Origin: Streptomyces griseoluteus
GTDB taxonomy: Bacteria; Actinomycetota; Actinomycetes; Streptomycetales; Streptomycetaceae
Direction of reading: 5' to 3'
Length of the DNA: 64,000 bases
Assembly (NCBI RefSeq): GCF_004784465.1
Contig: NZ_SRRU01000001.1
Coordinates: 62,001-126,000 of the forward strand
The position numbers and the translations under genes are program-made. The stretch's first letter is position 1; each line of letters starts with the position of its first letter. Under the pieces are notes generated by a model, which saw nothing but the letters and a program-made list of their open reading frames with translations, made no database searches and was not told the DNA's origin. Below are positions 41,481 to 50,115 of the stretch, piece by piece.

Positions 41481-42298
41481 TGGCCGCACCCTCCCCTCTC
41501 TCCCGTCCCTCGCTCATCGCCACCGACCTGGACGGGACGCTGCTGCGCGGCGACGACACGGTCTCCGCCAGGTCGCTCGCCGCGCTGGCGGAGGCGGCCC
41601 GCGCGGGCGCCCGGCACCTGGTGGTGACGGGCCGCCCGGCGCCCCGGGTGCGCCCCCTGCTGGCCGCGCTCGGCGGTACGGGGCTCGCGGTGTGCGCGCA
41701 GGGTGCCCAGGTGTACGACGCCGCCACCGGCACCCTGCTGTGGTCGGTCCGGCTGGACCGGGAGCTGGCCGAGACCGCGCTCGGCAAGATCGAGGCCGAG
41801 GTCGGCCAGGTGCACGCGGCCGCCGACCAGGACGGCGTGGACGGGCTCACCCTGGTCGAGTCCGGCTACCGGATGCCGCACCCGACCCTGCCCGCCGTAC
41901 GGGTGGAGCGGCGCGAGCAGCTCTGGCGGGCACCGATCAGCAAGGTGCTGCTGCGCCACGACCGGCTGTCCGACGACGAACTGGCGGCCACCGCCCGCTC
42001 GGTCGTCGGTTCGCTGGCCACGGTCACCATGTCGGGACCCGGCACGGTGGAGCTGCAGCCGTGCGGCATCACCAAGGCGACCGGTCTCGCGCTGGCCGCC
42101 GAGCACCTGGGCCTCGGCCGCGCGGACGCCGTCGCCTTCGGCGACATGCCGAACGACATCCCGATGTTCCAGTGGGCGGCCCACGGCGTCGCCATGGCCG
42201 GCGCCCACCCGGAACTGAAGGCGGTGGCCGACGAGGTGACCCTCTCCAACGAGGACGACGGGGTGGCCGTCGTCCTGGAGCGCCTGTTCACCCCCTGA
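41480..42298 (+). CDS. HAD-superfamily phosphatase (Cof/type IIB)
   Basis: The 272-residue hydrolase has the HAD nucleophile motif DLDGT (D16, D18), the motif II threonine in LVVTGRPAP, a C2 cap of about 100 residues, and the metal-binding AFGDMPNDIPMF (about 214-225). This is the Cof-type group that dephosphorylates sugar phosphates and cofactors such as pyridoxal phosphate or FMN. The substrate cannot be read. It converges on the SLT gene across a strong terminator. Confidence 0.9.
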   Translation: MAAPSPLSRPSLIATDLDGTLLRGDDTVSARSLAALAEAARAGARHLVVTGRPAPRVRPLLAALGGTGLAVCAQGAQVYDAATGTLLWSVRLDRELAETALGKIEAEVGQVHAAADQDGVDGLTLVESGYRMPHPTLPAVRVERREQLWRAPISKVLLRHDRLSDDELAATARSVVGSLATVTMSGPGTVELQPCGITKATGLALAAEHLGLGRADAVAFGDMPNDIPMFQWAAHGVAMAGAHPELKAVADEVTLSNEDDGVAVVLERLFTP

Positions 42299-42307
42299 CG
42301 CCGACGG

Positions 42308-42340
42308 CCCCCGCCGCACGCGCGAGGCGTGCGGCGGGGG
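42308..42340. terminator. Two-way terminator between HAD and SLT genes
   Basis: CCCCCGCCGCACGC (42308-42321) pairs perfectly with GCGTGCGGCGGGGG (42327-42340) around GCGAG. This 14-pair stem lies between two convergent stop codons and can end both transcripts. Confidence 0.85.
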
Positions 42341-42368
42341 CGCGGTGCACAGTGATCGTGCGGGCGGC

Positions 42369-42851
42369 TTAGTACGGGCCGTTGACGTTGTCGATCGAGC
42401 CGTAGCGGTGGTACGCGTAGTTGCAGGCGGCGGTGATGTTGGCGACCGGGTCGTACGGGTCGAAGGACGTGCCGGCGACGTGGTACGTACGGAAGGTCGG
42501 GTCGATCACCTGGAGCAGGCCCTTGGACGGGGTGCCGTTGACGGCGTTGATGTCCCAGTTGTTGATGGCCCGCGGGTTGCCCGAGGACTCGCGCATCACG
42601 TTGCGGTGGATGCCGTTGTAGGTGCCCGGGATGCCCTTCTCGGCCATGATCGCCAGGGACTGGCGGATCCAGCCGTCGAGGTTGTTCGAGTACGCGGCGG
42701 AGGCGGCGGCGGGCTTGGCGGCCGGGGCGGCGGAGGCGCTGGTGGCGCCGATGAGGGGGAGTGCGAACATCGCGGCACCGGTACCGGCGACGGCGAGCGT
42801 GCGGACGAGGCGCTTGGTGCGGGCACGGCGCGGCTGAGCAGCAGCAGACAT
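42369..42851 (-). CDS. Short secreted SLT-like transglycosylase domain protein
   Basis: The 160-residue protein has a signal peptide (RTKRLVRTLAVAGTGAAMFALP, then ASASAA cleavage region near 42) and a compact lytic-transglycosylase-like domain: MRESSGNPRAINNWD carries the catalytic glutamate E88, followed by SKGLLQVIDPTFRTYHV and ITAACNYAYHRYGS. The domain is short for SLT enzymes, as in other streptomycete secreted copies. It would cut peptidoglycan glycan strands outside the cell. Expression is predicted to be under the c-di-AMP riboswitch just upstream. Confidence 0.9.
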   Translation of the reverse strand: MSAAAQPRRARTKRLVRTLAVAGTGAAMFALPLIGATSASAAPAAKPAAASAAYSNNLDGWIRQSLAIMAEKGIPGTYNGIHRNVMRESSGNPRAINNWDINAVNGTPSKGLLQVIDPTFRTYHVAGTSFDPYDPVANITAACNYAYHRYGSIDNVNGPY

Positions 42852-42867
42852 GTCGGTGTTTCCTCTC

Positions 42868-43085
42868 CGTCGCCTGCGAGGTGAGCTGTCGGGTTCGGGC
42901 GGGGAGGTGCCCGGCCGCGTCGTCCCCGGTGCCCGTCGGACACCGGGGACGATCACGGCTTCACCCCTAGCCGTCCCGGCGCGACATGGGTCGCGCCGGT
43001 CCGGCGGCTTACCTGGGTCCCCCGCTCCTGCCGTACGAATGAGTTCGTGAGTGGGTGTGCCAGGCGCGGCAGGATTCGGCGTTCG
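42868..43085 (-). promoter_or_regulatory. c-di-AMP riboswitch (ydaO/yuaA class)
   Basis: The minus strand carries the conserved blocks in order. GAGCGGGGGACCCA is at 43027-43014, AGGGGTGAAGCC at 42968-42957 and CCCGAACCCGACAGCTCACC at 42899-42880, followed by TCGCAGGCGAC closing the P1 stem with CGCCGAATCC near 43080. These match the ydaO consensus known upstream of actinobacterial cell-wall hydrolase genes. High c-di-AMP is expected to reduce expression. It ends 16 bases before the SLT start codon. Confidence 0.88.
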
Positions 43086-43099
43086 CCTGACAGGGCCGG

Positions 43100-43129
43100 A
43101 ACGTATGCGACCGCACATGTCCGGAACAA
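43100..43129 (-). promoter_or_regulatory. Predicted promoter of the riboswitch-SLT transcript
   Basis: On the minus strand TTGTTC (43129-43124) and TACGTT (43105-43100) are separated by 18 bases. The start would be near 43093, just before the riboswitch P1 stem. The -10 is good and the -35 moderate. Confidence 0.45.
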
Positions 43130-43640
43130 GTACTGGATTCACCCAAAGCCCTAATTGACCTTGGTCTGTCCCAAATGGCCCACTTGATCCTTTGCGTCTG
43201 CCAATCCCTCAACTCCCGTCCCGCGCACGGTAAGAAGGGGGTGAGAGGGGGGCCTGGCGGGGTACACGCGACTGGGCGGTCCACGTGAGCCAACTCACGG
43301 AATCGCAAAATACGCAAAATCAGACATGGGGGATTATGCGGATTTGGGCCGTCTGTGGGTATTAGGGAGTGTCGGTCCCCCGCAGGCGGAACCTCTCGCA
43401 CTCTCCCGTTCGTTGGCCCGGTGTGACCCCCGGAGTGTCGGATCGTCCGACCGACCCCCCCTATACCGACCGTTGTCCACCCATTCGGTACATGACGGAC
43501 GAAATCCGATACCTCACGAGCTGGACCGGTGGGTGCGATCGGTGATCGAAAGAGGACCGGATACGCTGACTTGACTGATGGCAGCGACCTATCGACAAGC
43601 CGTGAAGTCGCCAGCAGACACCAGCAGACAGGAGAACCTC
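43130..43640. other. 511-base gap between SLT promoter and polyprenyl synthase
   Basis: I see no gene in this stretch. It has lower GC than its surroundings in parts (for example near 43300-43330). TACGCT (43562-43567) is a possible -10 box for the polyprenyl synthase, with a weak -35. The in-frame ATG at 43578 is less likely a start than the GTG at 43641. Confidence 0.6.
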
Positions 43641-44651
43641 GTGACCGTCGTCGGGCCGTTCGGGCTGAGCGTGCGGGACCAGGCACTGGAAGCCGATGTC
43701 CAGGCCGGACTGGCGGCTGTCGAGGCGGGCCTGCTAGAGGCCACCAAGAGCGACGTCCCCTTCATCACCGGGTCCGCCCAGCACCTGGTGCGGGCCGGCG
43801 GCAAGCGGTTCCGTCCGCTGCTCGTGCTGCTGTCCGCCCAGTTCGGCGACGGGCACGCCCCGCGCGTCATCCCCTCGGCCGTCGTCGTCGAGCTGACCCA
43901 CCTGGCCACGCTCTACCACGACGACGTCATGGACGAGGCGGCCGTGCGGCGCGGCGTGGCCAGCGCCAACGCCCGCTGGGGCAACTCGGTCGCGGTCCTC
44001 ACCGGCGACTTCCTCTTCGCCCGCGCCACGCAGATACTCGCCGATCTCGGCCCCGAGGCCGTCCGGGTGCAGGCCCTCGCCTTCGAGCGCCTCGTCACCG
44101 GCCAGATAATGGAGACCGCGGGTCCCCAGGACGGCCGCGACCCGGTCGAGCACTACCTCGACGTGCTCTCCGGCAAGACGGGCTCGCTGGTCGCCGTGTC
44201 CTGCCGGTTCGGTGCCATGATGTCCGGCGCCGACGAGAGCGTGGTCGACGTGCTCGCCCAGTACGGCGAGCGGCTCGGCGTCGCCTTCCAGCTCGCCGAC
44301 GACGTGCTGGACATCGCCTCCGACTCCGACGAGTCCGGCAAGACCCCCGGCACCGATCTGCGCGAGGGCGTGCCCACGCTGCCCGTGCTCCGGCTGCGCG
44401 AGCGCGCCGCCCGGCTCGGCGAGCCCGCCGACCTCGCGCTGTGCGAGCTGCTGGACTCCGACCTCAGCGACGACGCCCGGCTCGCCGAGGCGCTGACCGC
44501 CCTGCGCGCCCACCCCGCGCTGGAACAGGCCCGCCGCGACGCGGTCCGGTACGCGGAGGAGGCCCGCGCGGCTCTCGCCCCGCTCAAGGACTGCACCGCC
44601 AAGTCGGCCCTGGTCGAACTGTGCGACGCCGTGGTGCACCGGGCGGGCTAG
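43641..44651 (+). CDS. Polyprenyl diphosphate synthase, probably for the menaquinone tail
   Basis: The 336-residue trans-prenyltransferase has both aspartate-rich motifs: DDVMD (94-98) and DDVLD (220-224), plus GGKRFRP (about 53-59) for the isopentenyl diphosphate site. The residues before the first motif (small side chains, ATLYH) and length fit long-chain synthases of 35-45 carbons rather than short ones. It would supply the menaquinone side chain, though a carotenoid or other role is possible. AGGAGAA precedes the GTG by 5 bases. An upstream ATG at 43578 has no such site. Confidence 0.9.
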   Translation: MTVVGPFGLSVRDQALEADVQAGLAAVEAGLLEATKSDVPFITGSAQHLVRAGGKRFRPLLVLLSAQFGDGHAPRVIPSAVVVELTHLATLYHDDVMDEAAVRRGVASANARWGNSVAVLTGDFLFARATQILADLGPEAVRVQALAFERLVTGQIMETAGPQDGRDPVEHYLDVLSGKTGSLVAVSCRFGAMMSGADESVVDVLAQYGERLGVAFQLADDVLDIASDSDESGKTPGTDLREGVPTLPVLRLRERAARLGEPADLALCELLDSDLSDDARLAEALTALRAHPALEQARRDAVRYAEEARAALAPLKDCTAKSALVELCDAVVHRAG

Positions 44652-44899
44652 GGCCTGCCGGACAGGCTCTGGTGCGTGCGGGCGCTCGTACGACCCCTAC
44701 GGGTCGGTGCGGGCGCCCGGTCCGTACGTCATACCGCAGGTGTACGCCGAGTTGGCTCCGTGGGCTGACGTACGAGGACTGTCGTATTGGTGTGATGGGA
44801 ACCAGGGAAACCACCACTCCTCACCGATCCGGGTGAGAATGGCGGCTCAGGTGGAACCCATCGAGCGCAGCCGCCGCCGACGACGGAGGTAAGGCAGAC

Positions 44900-46078
44900 A
44901 TGGCACCGTACGAATCCGACCACGCGACCGGCGCCGGCCCCGACGAGGACCCGCGTACCGGACGCCGCAAGGCCGCCCGGTACGTGGTGCCCGTCGCGGT
45001 GGTGGGTGTCGCGGCCGCCACCATCGGGCTGGTCCCGGCGCTCGCCGCCTCCGGCGACCCGGACCTGCCGAAGATCACCGCGCAGCAGCTGGTCGAGAAG
45101 ATCGCCAAGTCCGACGTCCAGCGGATGTCCGGCACCGTCAAGATCAGCACCGACCTCGGCCTGCCCGACCTCGGCAGCCTCCAGGAGGGCATGGGCTCCG
45201 GCCACGAGGACTCCTCCGCCGACCCGCGGACCAAGCTCACCGAGCTGGCGTCCGGCACCCACACCCTGCGCGTGGCCGCCGACGGCCCCGAGAAGCAGAA
45301 GGTCTCGCTGCTGGAGCGCGACGCCGAGTACAGCCTCATCCACAACGACAAGGACGTGTGGGGCTACGACAGCGCGAGCAACGAGGTCTTCCACACGACC
45401 GCCCAGCACACCGGCGAGAAGCGCGAACACCGGCCGAGCGCCACGCCCGACGACTTCGCCGAGGAGGCGCTGAAGTCGGTCGACTCCACCACCTCGGTCA
45501 CCGTCGACGGCACCGCCCGCATAGCCGGCCGGGACGCCTACCAGCTCGTGATCAAGCCCAAGCAGTCCGGCTCCACCGTCCGTGACGTCACCATCGGCGT
45601 CGACGCCAGGACCGGCCTGCCGCTGAAGTTCACCCTCACCCCGAAGAGCGGCGGCGCCCCCGTCCTCGACGCCGGCTTCACCAAGGTCTCCTTCGCCGCC
45701 CCGCCCGCCTCCACCTTCGACTTCCGCCCGCCCAGGGGCGCGAAGGTGACCGAGGAGAAGCCGGGCAAGGACGAGCACAGCCCCGGCTTCGGCGGGCAGT
45801 TCGCGCCGGGCGGTCTGAGCGGCGCCGACACCATCGGCGAGGGCTGGACCACCATCGCCAAGTTCGACACCGGCGCCAAGGGGGACAAGACGTCCCAGCA
45901 GGGCGGCGCGATGGGCGGCTTCCTCGGCTCGCTGGGCGACCAGGTCTCCGGCGACTTCGGCAAGGGCACCGTCTTCTCCACCCGCCTGGTCAACGCCCTG
46001 ATCACCGACGACGGCAAGGTCTACGCGGGCGCGGTCACCAAGAGCGCCCTGGTCAAGGCGGCCGACGCGGACAAGTAA
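44900..46078 (+). CDS. LolA-like/DUF2092 membrane-anchored protein
   Basis: A 392-residue protein with one N-terminal membrane helix (about 28-50) and a large extracytoplasmic part. The outer domain has LolA/LppX-like features: AQQLVEKIAKSDVQRMSGTVKISTDLGLP, and the VTIGVDARTGLPLKFTLTPK strand that recurs in LolA-fold proteins. It lacks a lipobox. LolA-fold proteins carry lipids or lipoproteins; this monoderm version's cargo is unknown. An ABC ATPase and permease follow within 26 bases on the same strand, suggesting a lipid or envelope export set. GGAGG precedes the ATG. Confidence 0.8.
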   Translation: MAPYESDHATGAGPDEDPRTGRRKAARYVVPVAVVGVAAATIGLVPALAASGDPDLPKITAQQLVEKIAKSDVQRMSGTVKISTDLGLPDLGSLQEGMGSGHEDSSADPRTKLTELASGTHTLRVAADGPEKQKVSLLERDAEYSLIHNDKDVWGYDSASNEVFHTTAQHTGEKREHRPSATPDDFAEEALKSVDSTTSVTVDGTARIAGRDAYQLVIKPKQSGSTVRDVTIGVDARTGLPLKFTLTPKSGGAPVLDAGFTKVSFAAPPASTFDFRPPRGAKVTEEKPGKDEHSPGFGGQFAPGGLSGADTIGEGWTTIAKFDTGAKGDKTSQQGGAMGGFLGSLGDQVSGDFGKGTVFSTRLVNALITDDGKVYAGAVTKSALVKAADADK

Positions 46079-46103
46079 CCCGCCCGACACGCGAGGGGAC
46101 CCG

Positions 46104-47066
46104 ATGGAGCCGGCGTCCGTCACCGGGGAAGGGGCCGCGCCCGTCATCGCCACGCGCGGCCTCACCAAGCGGTACCGGGGTGGACAGCTCGCCGTGGACG
46201 GTCTGGACCTGACCGTCCCGGCGGGCAGCGTCTTCGGCTTCCTCGGCCCCAACGGGTCAGGCAAGACCACCACCATCCGCATGCTGATGGGTCTGATCGA
46301 ACCGACCTCGGGCACCGCGCACGTCCTGGGCCGCCCCATTCCGGGGGCCACCCGTGCCGTACTGCCCGAGGTCGGCGCCCTCATCGAGGGCCCCGCGCTC
46401 TACGGCTTCCTCTCCGGCCGGGACAACCTGCTGCGCTACGACTCCGCCGACCCGGCCGCCGACCCCCGCACCCGGCGCGCCCGCACCGCCGCCGCGCTGG
46501 AGCGGGTGGGGCTCGCCGCGGCCGGGGGCAAGAAGGCGAGGGCGTACTCGCTCGGCATGAAGCAGCGTCTCGGGCTGGCCGCCGCGCTGCTCCGCCCGCG
46601 CCGCCTGCTCGTGCTGGACGAGCCGACCAACGGGCTCGACCCGCAGGGCATGCGTGAGATCCGCGGTCTGATCCGGGAACTGGCCGCCGACGGCACCACC
46701 GTCTTCCTCTCCTCCCACCTCCTCGACGAGATCGAGCAGGTCTGCACCCACGCGGCGGTGATGACCCGCGGCCGGCTCGTGACCCAGGGCGCGGTGGCCG
46801 ACCTGGCCGCCGGGGCGCGCGGCCGGCTCGCCGTGACCACACCGGACCCGGCCGACGCGGCCCGTGTGCTCAAGGAGCAGGGCGTCACCGGCCTCACCGT
46901 GGCCGGCGAGACGGTCACCGGGGAACCGCCCGACCGCGACCTCGCCGAGGTGAACGCCGCCCTGGTCGCGGCGGGCGTGCGGGTACGGGGGTTCACGCTC
47001 GAACGGGCCTCGCTGGAGGACGCGTTCGTGGCACTGACCGGAGAGGGCTTCGATGTCGCGGGCTGA
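46104..47066 (+). CDS. ABC transporter ATP-binding protein
   Basis: The 320-residue ATPase has Walker A LGPNGSGKTT (about 47-56), a Q-loop (MGLIEP), signature YSLGMKQRLGLA (about 148-159), Walker B LLVLDEPTNGLD (about 168-179) and the switch histidine in LSSHLLDE. The C-terminal 100 residues are an extra domain as in drug and lipid exporters of the CcmA/NatA type. The stop is preceded by the overlapping ATG of the permease gene (14 bases), so the two proteins are made together. The substrate is unknown. Confidence 0.93.
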   Translation: MEPASVTGEGAAPVIATRGLTKRYRGGQLAVDGLDLTVPAGSVFGFLGPNGSGKTTTIRMLMGLIEPTSGTAHVLGRPIPGATRAVLPEVGALIEGPALYGFLSGRDNLLRYDSADPAADPRTRRARTAAALERVGLAAAGGKKARAYSLGMKQRLGLAAALLRPRRLLVLDEPTNGLDPQGMREIRGLIRELAADGTTVFLSSHLLDEIEQVCTHAAVMTRGRLVTQGAVADLAAGARGRLAVTTPDPADAARVLKEQGVTGLTVAGETVTGEPPDRDLAEVNAALVAAGVRVRGFTLERASLEDAFVALTGEGFDVAG

Positions 47067-47925
47067 GACCACCTGCCCCCCTGCGGCCCGGCCGCTGTGG
47101 ACCTTCGGGCTGCTGCGCAGCGAGCTGGTCACCACCTTGCGCCGCTGGCGCACCCTGGTGCTGCTCGCGGTGCTGGCCGCGGTGCCGGTGCTGATCGGGA
47201 TCGCGGTACGGGTCGAGACGGGGGGCGGCGGGGACCCGGACCGGGGCGGCGGGGGTCCCGCCTTCATCGCGCAGGTCACCAACAACGGGCTGTTCCTGGT
47301 CTTCACCGCGCTCGCGGCGACCCTGCCGTTCTTCCTGCCGATGGCGGTCGGGGTGATCGCCGGGGACGCGGTGGCGGGGGAGGCGGGCGCGGGCACGCTG
47401 CGCTATCTGCTGGTCGCCCCGGCGGGCCGTACCCGGCTGCTGCTGACCAAGTACGCGACCGTCCTGGCTTTTTGCCTGCTGGCCACGCTGGTGGTCACGG
47501 TCTCCGCGCTGGCCGTGGGCGCGCTGCTGTTCCCGCTGGGGGAGGTCACGACGATCTCCGGTACGCGCATCGGCTTCGGCGACGGGCTGCTCCGGGCGCT
47601 GCTGATCGCCCTCGCCGTGGCGGCCTCGCTGACCGGGGTGGCGGCGCTCGGGCTGTTCGTGTCGACGCTGACCCACAGCGGGATCGCGGCGATGGCGACC
47701 ACGGTGGGGCTGCTGATCACCGTCCAGATCCTCGACCAGATCCCGCAGCTCCACGCGATCCAGCCGTACCTGTTCTCGCACTACTGGCTGTCCTTCGCGG
47801 ACCTCCTGCGCGACCCGGTCCTCTGGGACGACCTCCGCCGCAACCTGGTCCTCCAGGGGGTCTACGCCGCGGTGTTCGGCACGGCGGCGTGGGCGCGGTT
47901 CACGGCGAAGGACATCACGGCCTAG
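47053..47925 (+). CDS. ABC-2-type transporter permease
   Basis: A 290-residue membrane protein with about six helices, the partner of the ATPase it overlaps. The layout of a first helix (residues 30-50), a large outside loop, then five helices in tight pairs, with GEAGAGTLRYLLV between, is that of ABC-2 permeases. Together with the LolA-like protein it forms a likely three-gene export unit. The stop lies inside the hairpin at 47922-47942. Confidence 0.9.
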   Translation: MSRAETTCPPAARPLWTFGLLRSELVTTLRRWRTLVLLAVLAAVPVLIGIAVRVETGGGGDPDRGGGGPAFIAQVTNNGLFLVFTALAATLPFFLPMAVGVIAGDAVAGEAGAGTLRYLLVAPAGRTRLLLTKYATVLAFCLLATLVVTVSALAVGALLFPLGEVTTISGTRIGFGDGLLRALLIALAVAASLTGVAALGLFVSTLTHSGIAAMATTVGLLITVQILDQIPQLHAIQPYLFSHYWLSFADLLRDPVLWDDLRRNLVLQGVYAAVFGTAAWARFTAKDITA

Positions 47926-47942
47926 GGGGAGACACCCCCTAG
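47922..47942. terminator. Stop-spanning hairpin between convergent genes
   Basis: CTAGGGGG (47922-47929) pairs perfectly with CCCCCTAG (47935-47942) around AGACA. Both convergent stop codons lie in the stem arms: TAG of the permease gene at 47923-47925 and TAG (CTA on the plus strand) of the flavodoxin-like gene at 47939-47941. Confidence 0.75.
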
Positions 47943-48520
47943 CGGCCCGGGAAGCGGGCCGGTGGGGTCTCGCTCGTGAAGAAGGTCTTCGCGCGGGCCA
48001 GTGCCCCGGTGTCGTCGCGTACGTCTCCCGGCCCACTGCCGTTGCCGAGCAGCACCCCGCCGAAGCGCATCTTCAGGTAGGCGGCGGAGTTGTTCAGGCT
48101 GCCGATCAGGGGGTCCGCGACCGAGGGGTCCCGGTCGGCGAGCGCCGTCACGCCCCACAGGGTCCGGCCGGCCATCGCCTCCTTGAAGCCGGCCTCGGGG
48201 ATGCGGAGCCAGCCCGACCAGTGGTCCAGGTAGCGCTTGGTGAGGCTGGAGAGGGAGTACCAGTACAGCGGCGAGGCGATCACCACGTCCGTCGCGGCGA
48301 GGGTGGCGTCCAGCAGCATCCCGGCGGGGGTGTCGGGGGCGGGGCGCACGTGGTCGCTGTCGTGCCGCAGGTCCTCCGCCTCGGGCAGCGGCAGCCCGGC
48401 CAGCCTGATCCACTCCTGCTCCACCCCCTCCGGCAACTGCTCGGCGGCGGTCCGGGCCAGGAACTCGGTGTTCCCCTGGGTGCGGGCGCTGCCCAGGACG
48501 AAGAGGAATCTGCGGCTCAT
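47939..48520 (-). CDS. Flavodoxin-fold NAD(P)H-dependent FMN reductase
   Basis: The 193-residue protein has the flavodoxin-like fold of NADPH-dependent FMN reductases: FLFVLGSARTQGNTEFLA at the N-terminus for FMN phosphate, VVIASPLYWYSLSSLTKRYLDHWS (about 80-103, in pieces), and a final helix. Such enzymes reduce quinones, flavins or nitro compounds. The ATG at 48520 is followed by a normal first strand. It converges on the permease gene; a divergent gene starts 184 bases away. Confidence 0.87.
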   Translation of the reverse strand: MSRRFLFVLGSARTQGNTEFLARTAAEQLPEGVEQEWIRLAGLPLPEAEDLRHDSDHVRPAPDTPAGMLLDATLAATDVVIASPLYWYSLSSLTKRYLDHWSGWLRIPEAGFKEAMAGRTLWGVTALADRDPSVADPLIGSLNNSAAYLKMRFGGVLLGNGSGPGDVRDDTGALARAKTFFTSETPPARFPGR

Positions 48521-48703
48521 GAGGACCCCTGGGGCGAGAGAAGTTGAATCCGCGTGCATCTTATGCACATGCAAGTACTCTCGCAAGGGTGGCTGGTGCG
48601 AGGCTGTGACGTCGCGGTGACGCGCGGGCGTGTCGCGGGCGGCGAGACTGGACGCAGGAGGCGTACGACCGGGCGCGGCGCCGGGGGGAATGAGGGAACA
48701 GGG

Positions 48704-49735
48704 ATGTCTCGACTCAGCTTCGAGAAGCGGCGCGCGGACCGGCCGGTCCAGGTCCGCGTCTCGGCCGGCGGCACGGCGTCGGTCGCCGGTGCCCCCGTCC
48801 TCAGGGCCCCGGACGAGGACATCCATAACGCGGTCCTCAACCACCTCCGCGATCTGGCCACGTCCCACGGCACCCCGATACGGGCCACCATCCACGACGA
48901 GGCGGCGGGGTGCCTGGTCCCGCTGGAGGTCTCGCCGGACGGGACGACACGGATGACGGGCGAGCCGACGAGGCTCCCCGCGGCGCCGGGGACGGTGCAG
49001 CCGCCTCGGGGGGTGTTCGGGCCGCCGCCGGTGATGGGGGGTGCGGCGGCGGAACCCATACCGGAGCGGAAGCCTCGGGCTGCTTCCGGCACCGTCAACT
49101 TCAGGAAGCCCAAGCCTGGTTCGGGGCCCAAGGCCGCCCCCGAGCCGGCTCCCGAACTCGTCCTCGGTCCCAAGCCCGCCCCCGAGGCCGAGCCCGAGCC
49201 CATTCCGCCGAGCCGGTTCGATGCCATCGCGGAGGAGATGCTCGCGGAGGTGCCGGTGGGGGAGACGGCGGACGGGGCGCAGGTGTGGACGGCGGCGCTG
49301 GGACGGGTCGGGGATGCCGTACGGGGCGGAGACGTCGAGCGGGCGGCCGAGTTGGCGAGCCGGGCCGTGGCGAAGGCGTCCGGTGCGCTCGGACCCCGGC
49401 ACCCCGAGGTGCTGCACCTGCGCGAACTCTGCGCGTACATCTCGTACTTGACCGGCGACCCGGCCCGCGCCTTCGACCTCTCGCTGGACCTGGCCCGCAA
49501 GCGCGCCGAGTCGGGCGACCCGGCGGCGGCCTACGGCAACGTACGCAGCGCGGCGACCGCGTGGCGCGTGGTGGGCGACGCGGAGCAGGCCCTCCGGATG
49601 GGTCGCGAACTCATCGCCGTATGGACCGCGTTGGCCTCGAAGCCGGGCCCGGCCGCGTCCGACCCCCGCCCCCTGGAGTCGGCCCACACCCGGATGACCC
49701 GCCTGACGGCACGCGCGGCGGCGGCCGAGGCGTGA
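48704..49735 (+). CDS. Hypothetical protein with a TPR-like C-terminal half
   Basis: A 343-residue protein of unknown role. Residues 1-85 form a folded N-terminal part (VQVRVSAGGTASVAGAPVLRAPDEDI), 90-165 are a Pro/Ala/Glu-rich linker (PAPEPAPELVLGPKPAPE), and 170-340 are helical with repeats resembling tetratricopeptides (RAAELASRAVAKASGALG, HPEVLHLRELCAYIS, PARAFDLSLDLARKRAE). Streptomyces carry several such proteins near signalling genes. The ATG at 48704 follows GAGGGAACAGGG. The stop lies inside a 12-base palindrome shared with the convergent lipoprotein gene. Confidence 0.7.
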   Translation: MSRLSFEKRRADRPVQVRVSAGGTASVAGAPVLRAPDEDIHNAVLNHLRDLATSHGTPIRATIHDEAAGCLVPLEVSPDGTTRMTGEPTRLPAAPGTVQPPRGVFGPPPVMGGAAAEPIPERKPRAASGTVNFRKPKPGSGPKAAPEPAPELVLGPKPAPEAEPEPIPPSRFDAIAEEMLAEVPVGETADGAQVWTAALGRVGDAVRGGDVERAAELASRAVAKASGALGPRHPEVLHLRELCAYISYLTGDPARAFDLSLDLARKRAESGDPAAAYGNVRSAATAWRVVGDAEQALRMGRELIAVWTALASKPGPAASDPRPLESAHTRMTRLTARAAAAEA

Positions 49736-49744
49736 GCCGGCTCA
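49733..49744. repeat. Palindrome TGAGCCGGCTCA across two stop codons
   Basis: This perfect 12-base palindrome contains the TGA (49733-49735) of the helical-repeat gene and, on the other strand, the TGA (49742-49744) of the lipoprotein gene. It has no loop, so it is more likely a DNA feature than a terminator by itself. Confidence 0.6.
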
Positions 49745-50104
49745 CTCGCAGCTCTCCGCGACCCGTACCACCCCGAGCACGACCGGGTAGCCGGTGATCT
49801 GCTGGTTCGGTCCCGGCCGGGTCTCACAGATCTTCCACTCGGCCGGATCGTCCACCGAACGCCCCTTCCCGCTCACGTCCTTGAAGGCCACCTCGGTGTC
49901 GGGGCCCATCTGCACGGCCGCGCGGCCGGCGTTGCCGCCGATGAGGTCCATCATGACGGCGGTGACGGGCTGAGGGCGCGCACTCGCGGACGCGGAAGCG
50001 GTGGCCGTGGCGGCGGGGGCGGGGCGCCCCGCCCCCGCACACGCGGTGACCGAGGCCAGCAGGGCGACGGCGGCGAGGGGCCCCAGGAACTGTCTTTTCG
50101 TCAT
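49742..50104 (-). CDS. Small lipoprotein with a PASTA-like domain
   Basis: The 120-residue protein begins with a lipoprotein signal: a basic start (MTKRQF), a hydrophobic segment and the lipobox ASVTAC with C22 as the lipid attachment residue. After an Ala/Ser-rich linker the domain KDVSGKGRSVDD, WKICETRPGPNQ and VVLGVV resembles actinobacterial PASTA-like domains that end with two cysteines (C93, C118). It would sit on the outer face of the membrane. Function is unknown. Confidence 0.7.
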   Translation of the reverse strand: MTKRQFLGPLAAVALLASVTACAGAGRPAPAATATASASASARPQPVTAVMMDLIGGNAGRAAVQMGPDTEVAFKDVSGKGRSVDDPAEWKICETRPGPNQQITGYPVVLGVVRVAESCE

Positions 50105-50115
50105 GCCCCTGTCTA

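Noticed and set aside
42369..43142. Longer N-terminus for the SLT protein
   Set aside because: The extension would translate the riboswitch; the start at 42851 gives a standard signal peptide.
44707..44892. 61-codon frame upstream of the LolA-like gene
   Set aside because: No conserved features; ends in a run of arginines overlapping the likely ribosome-site region.
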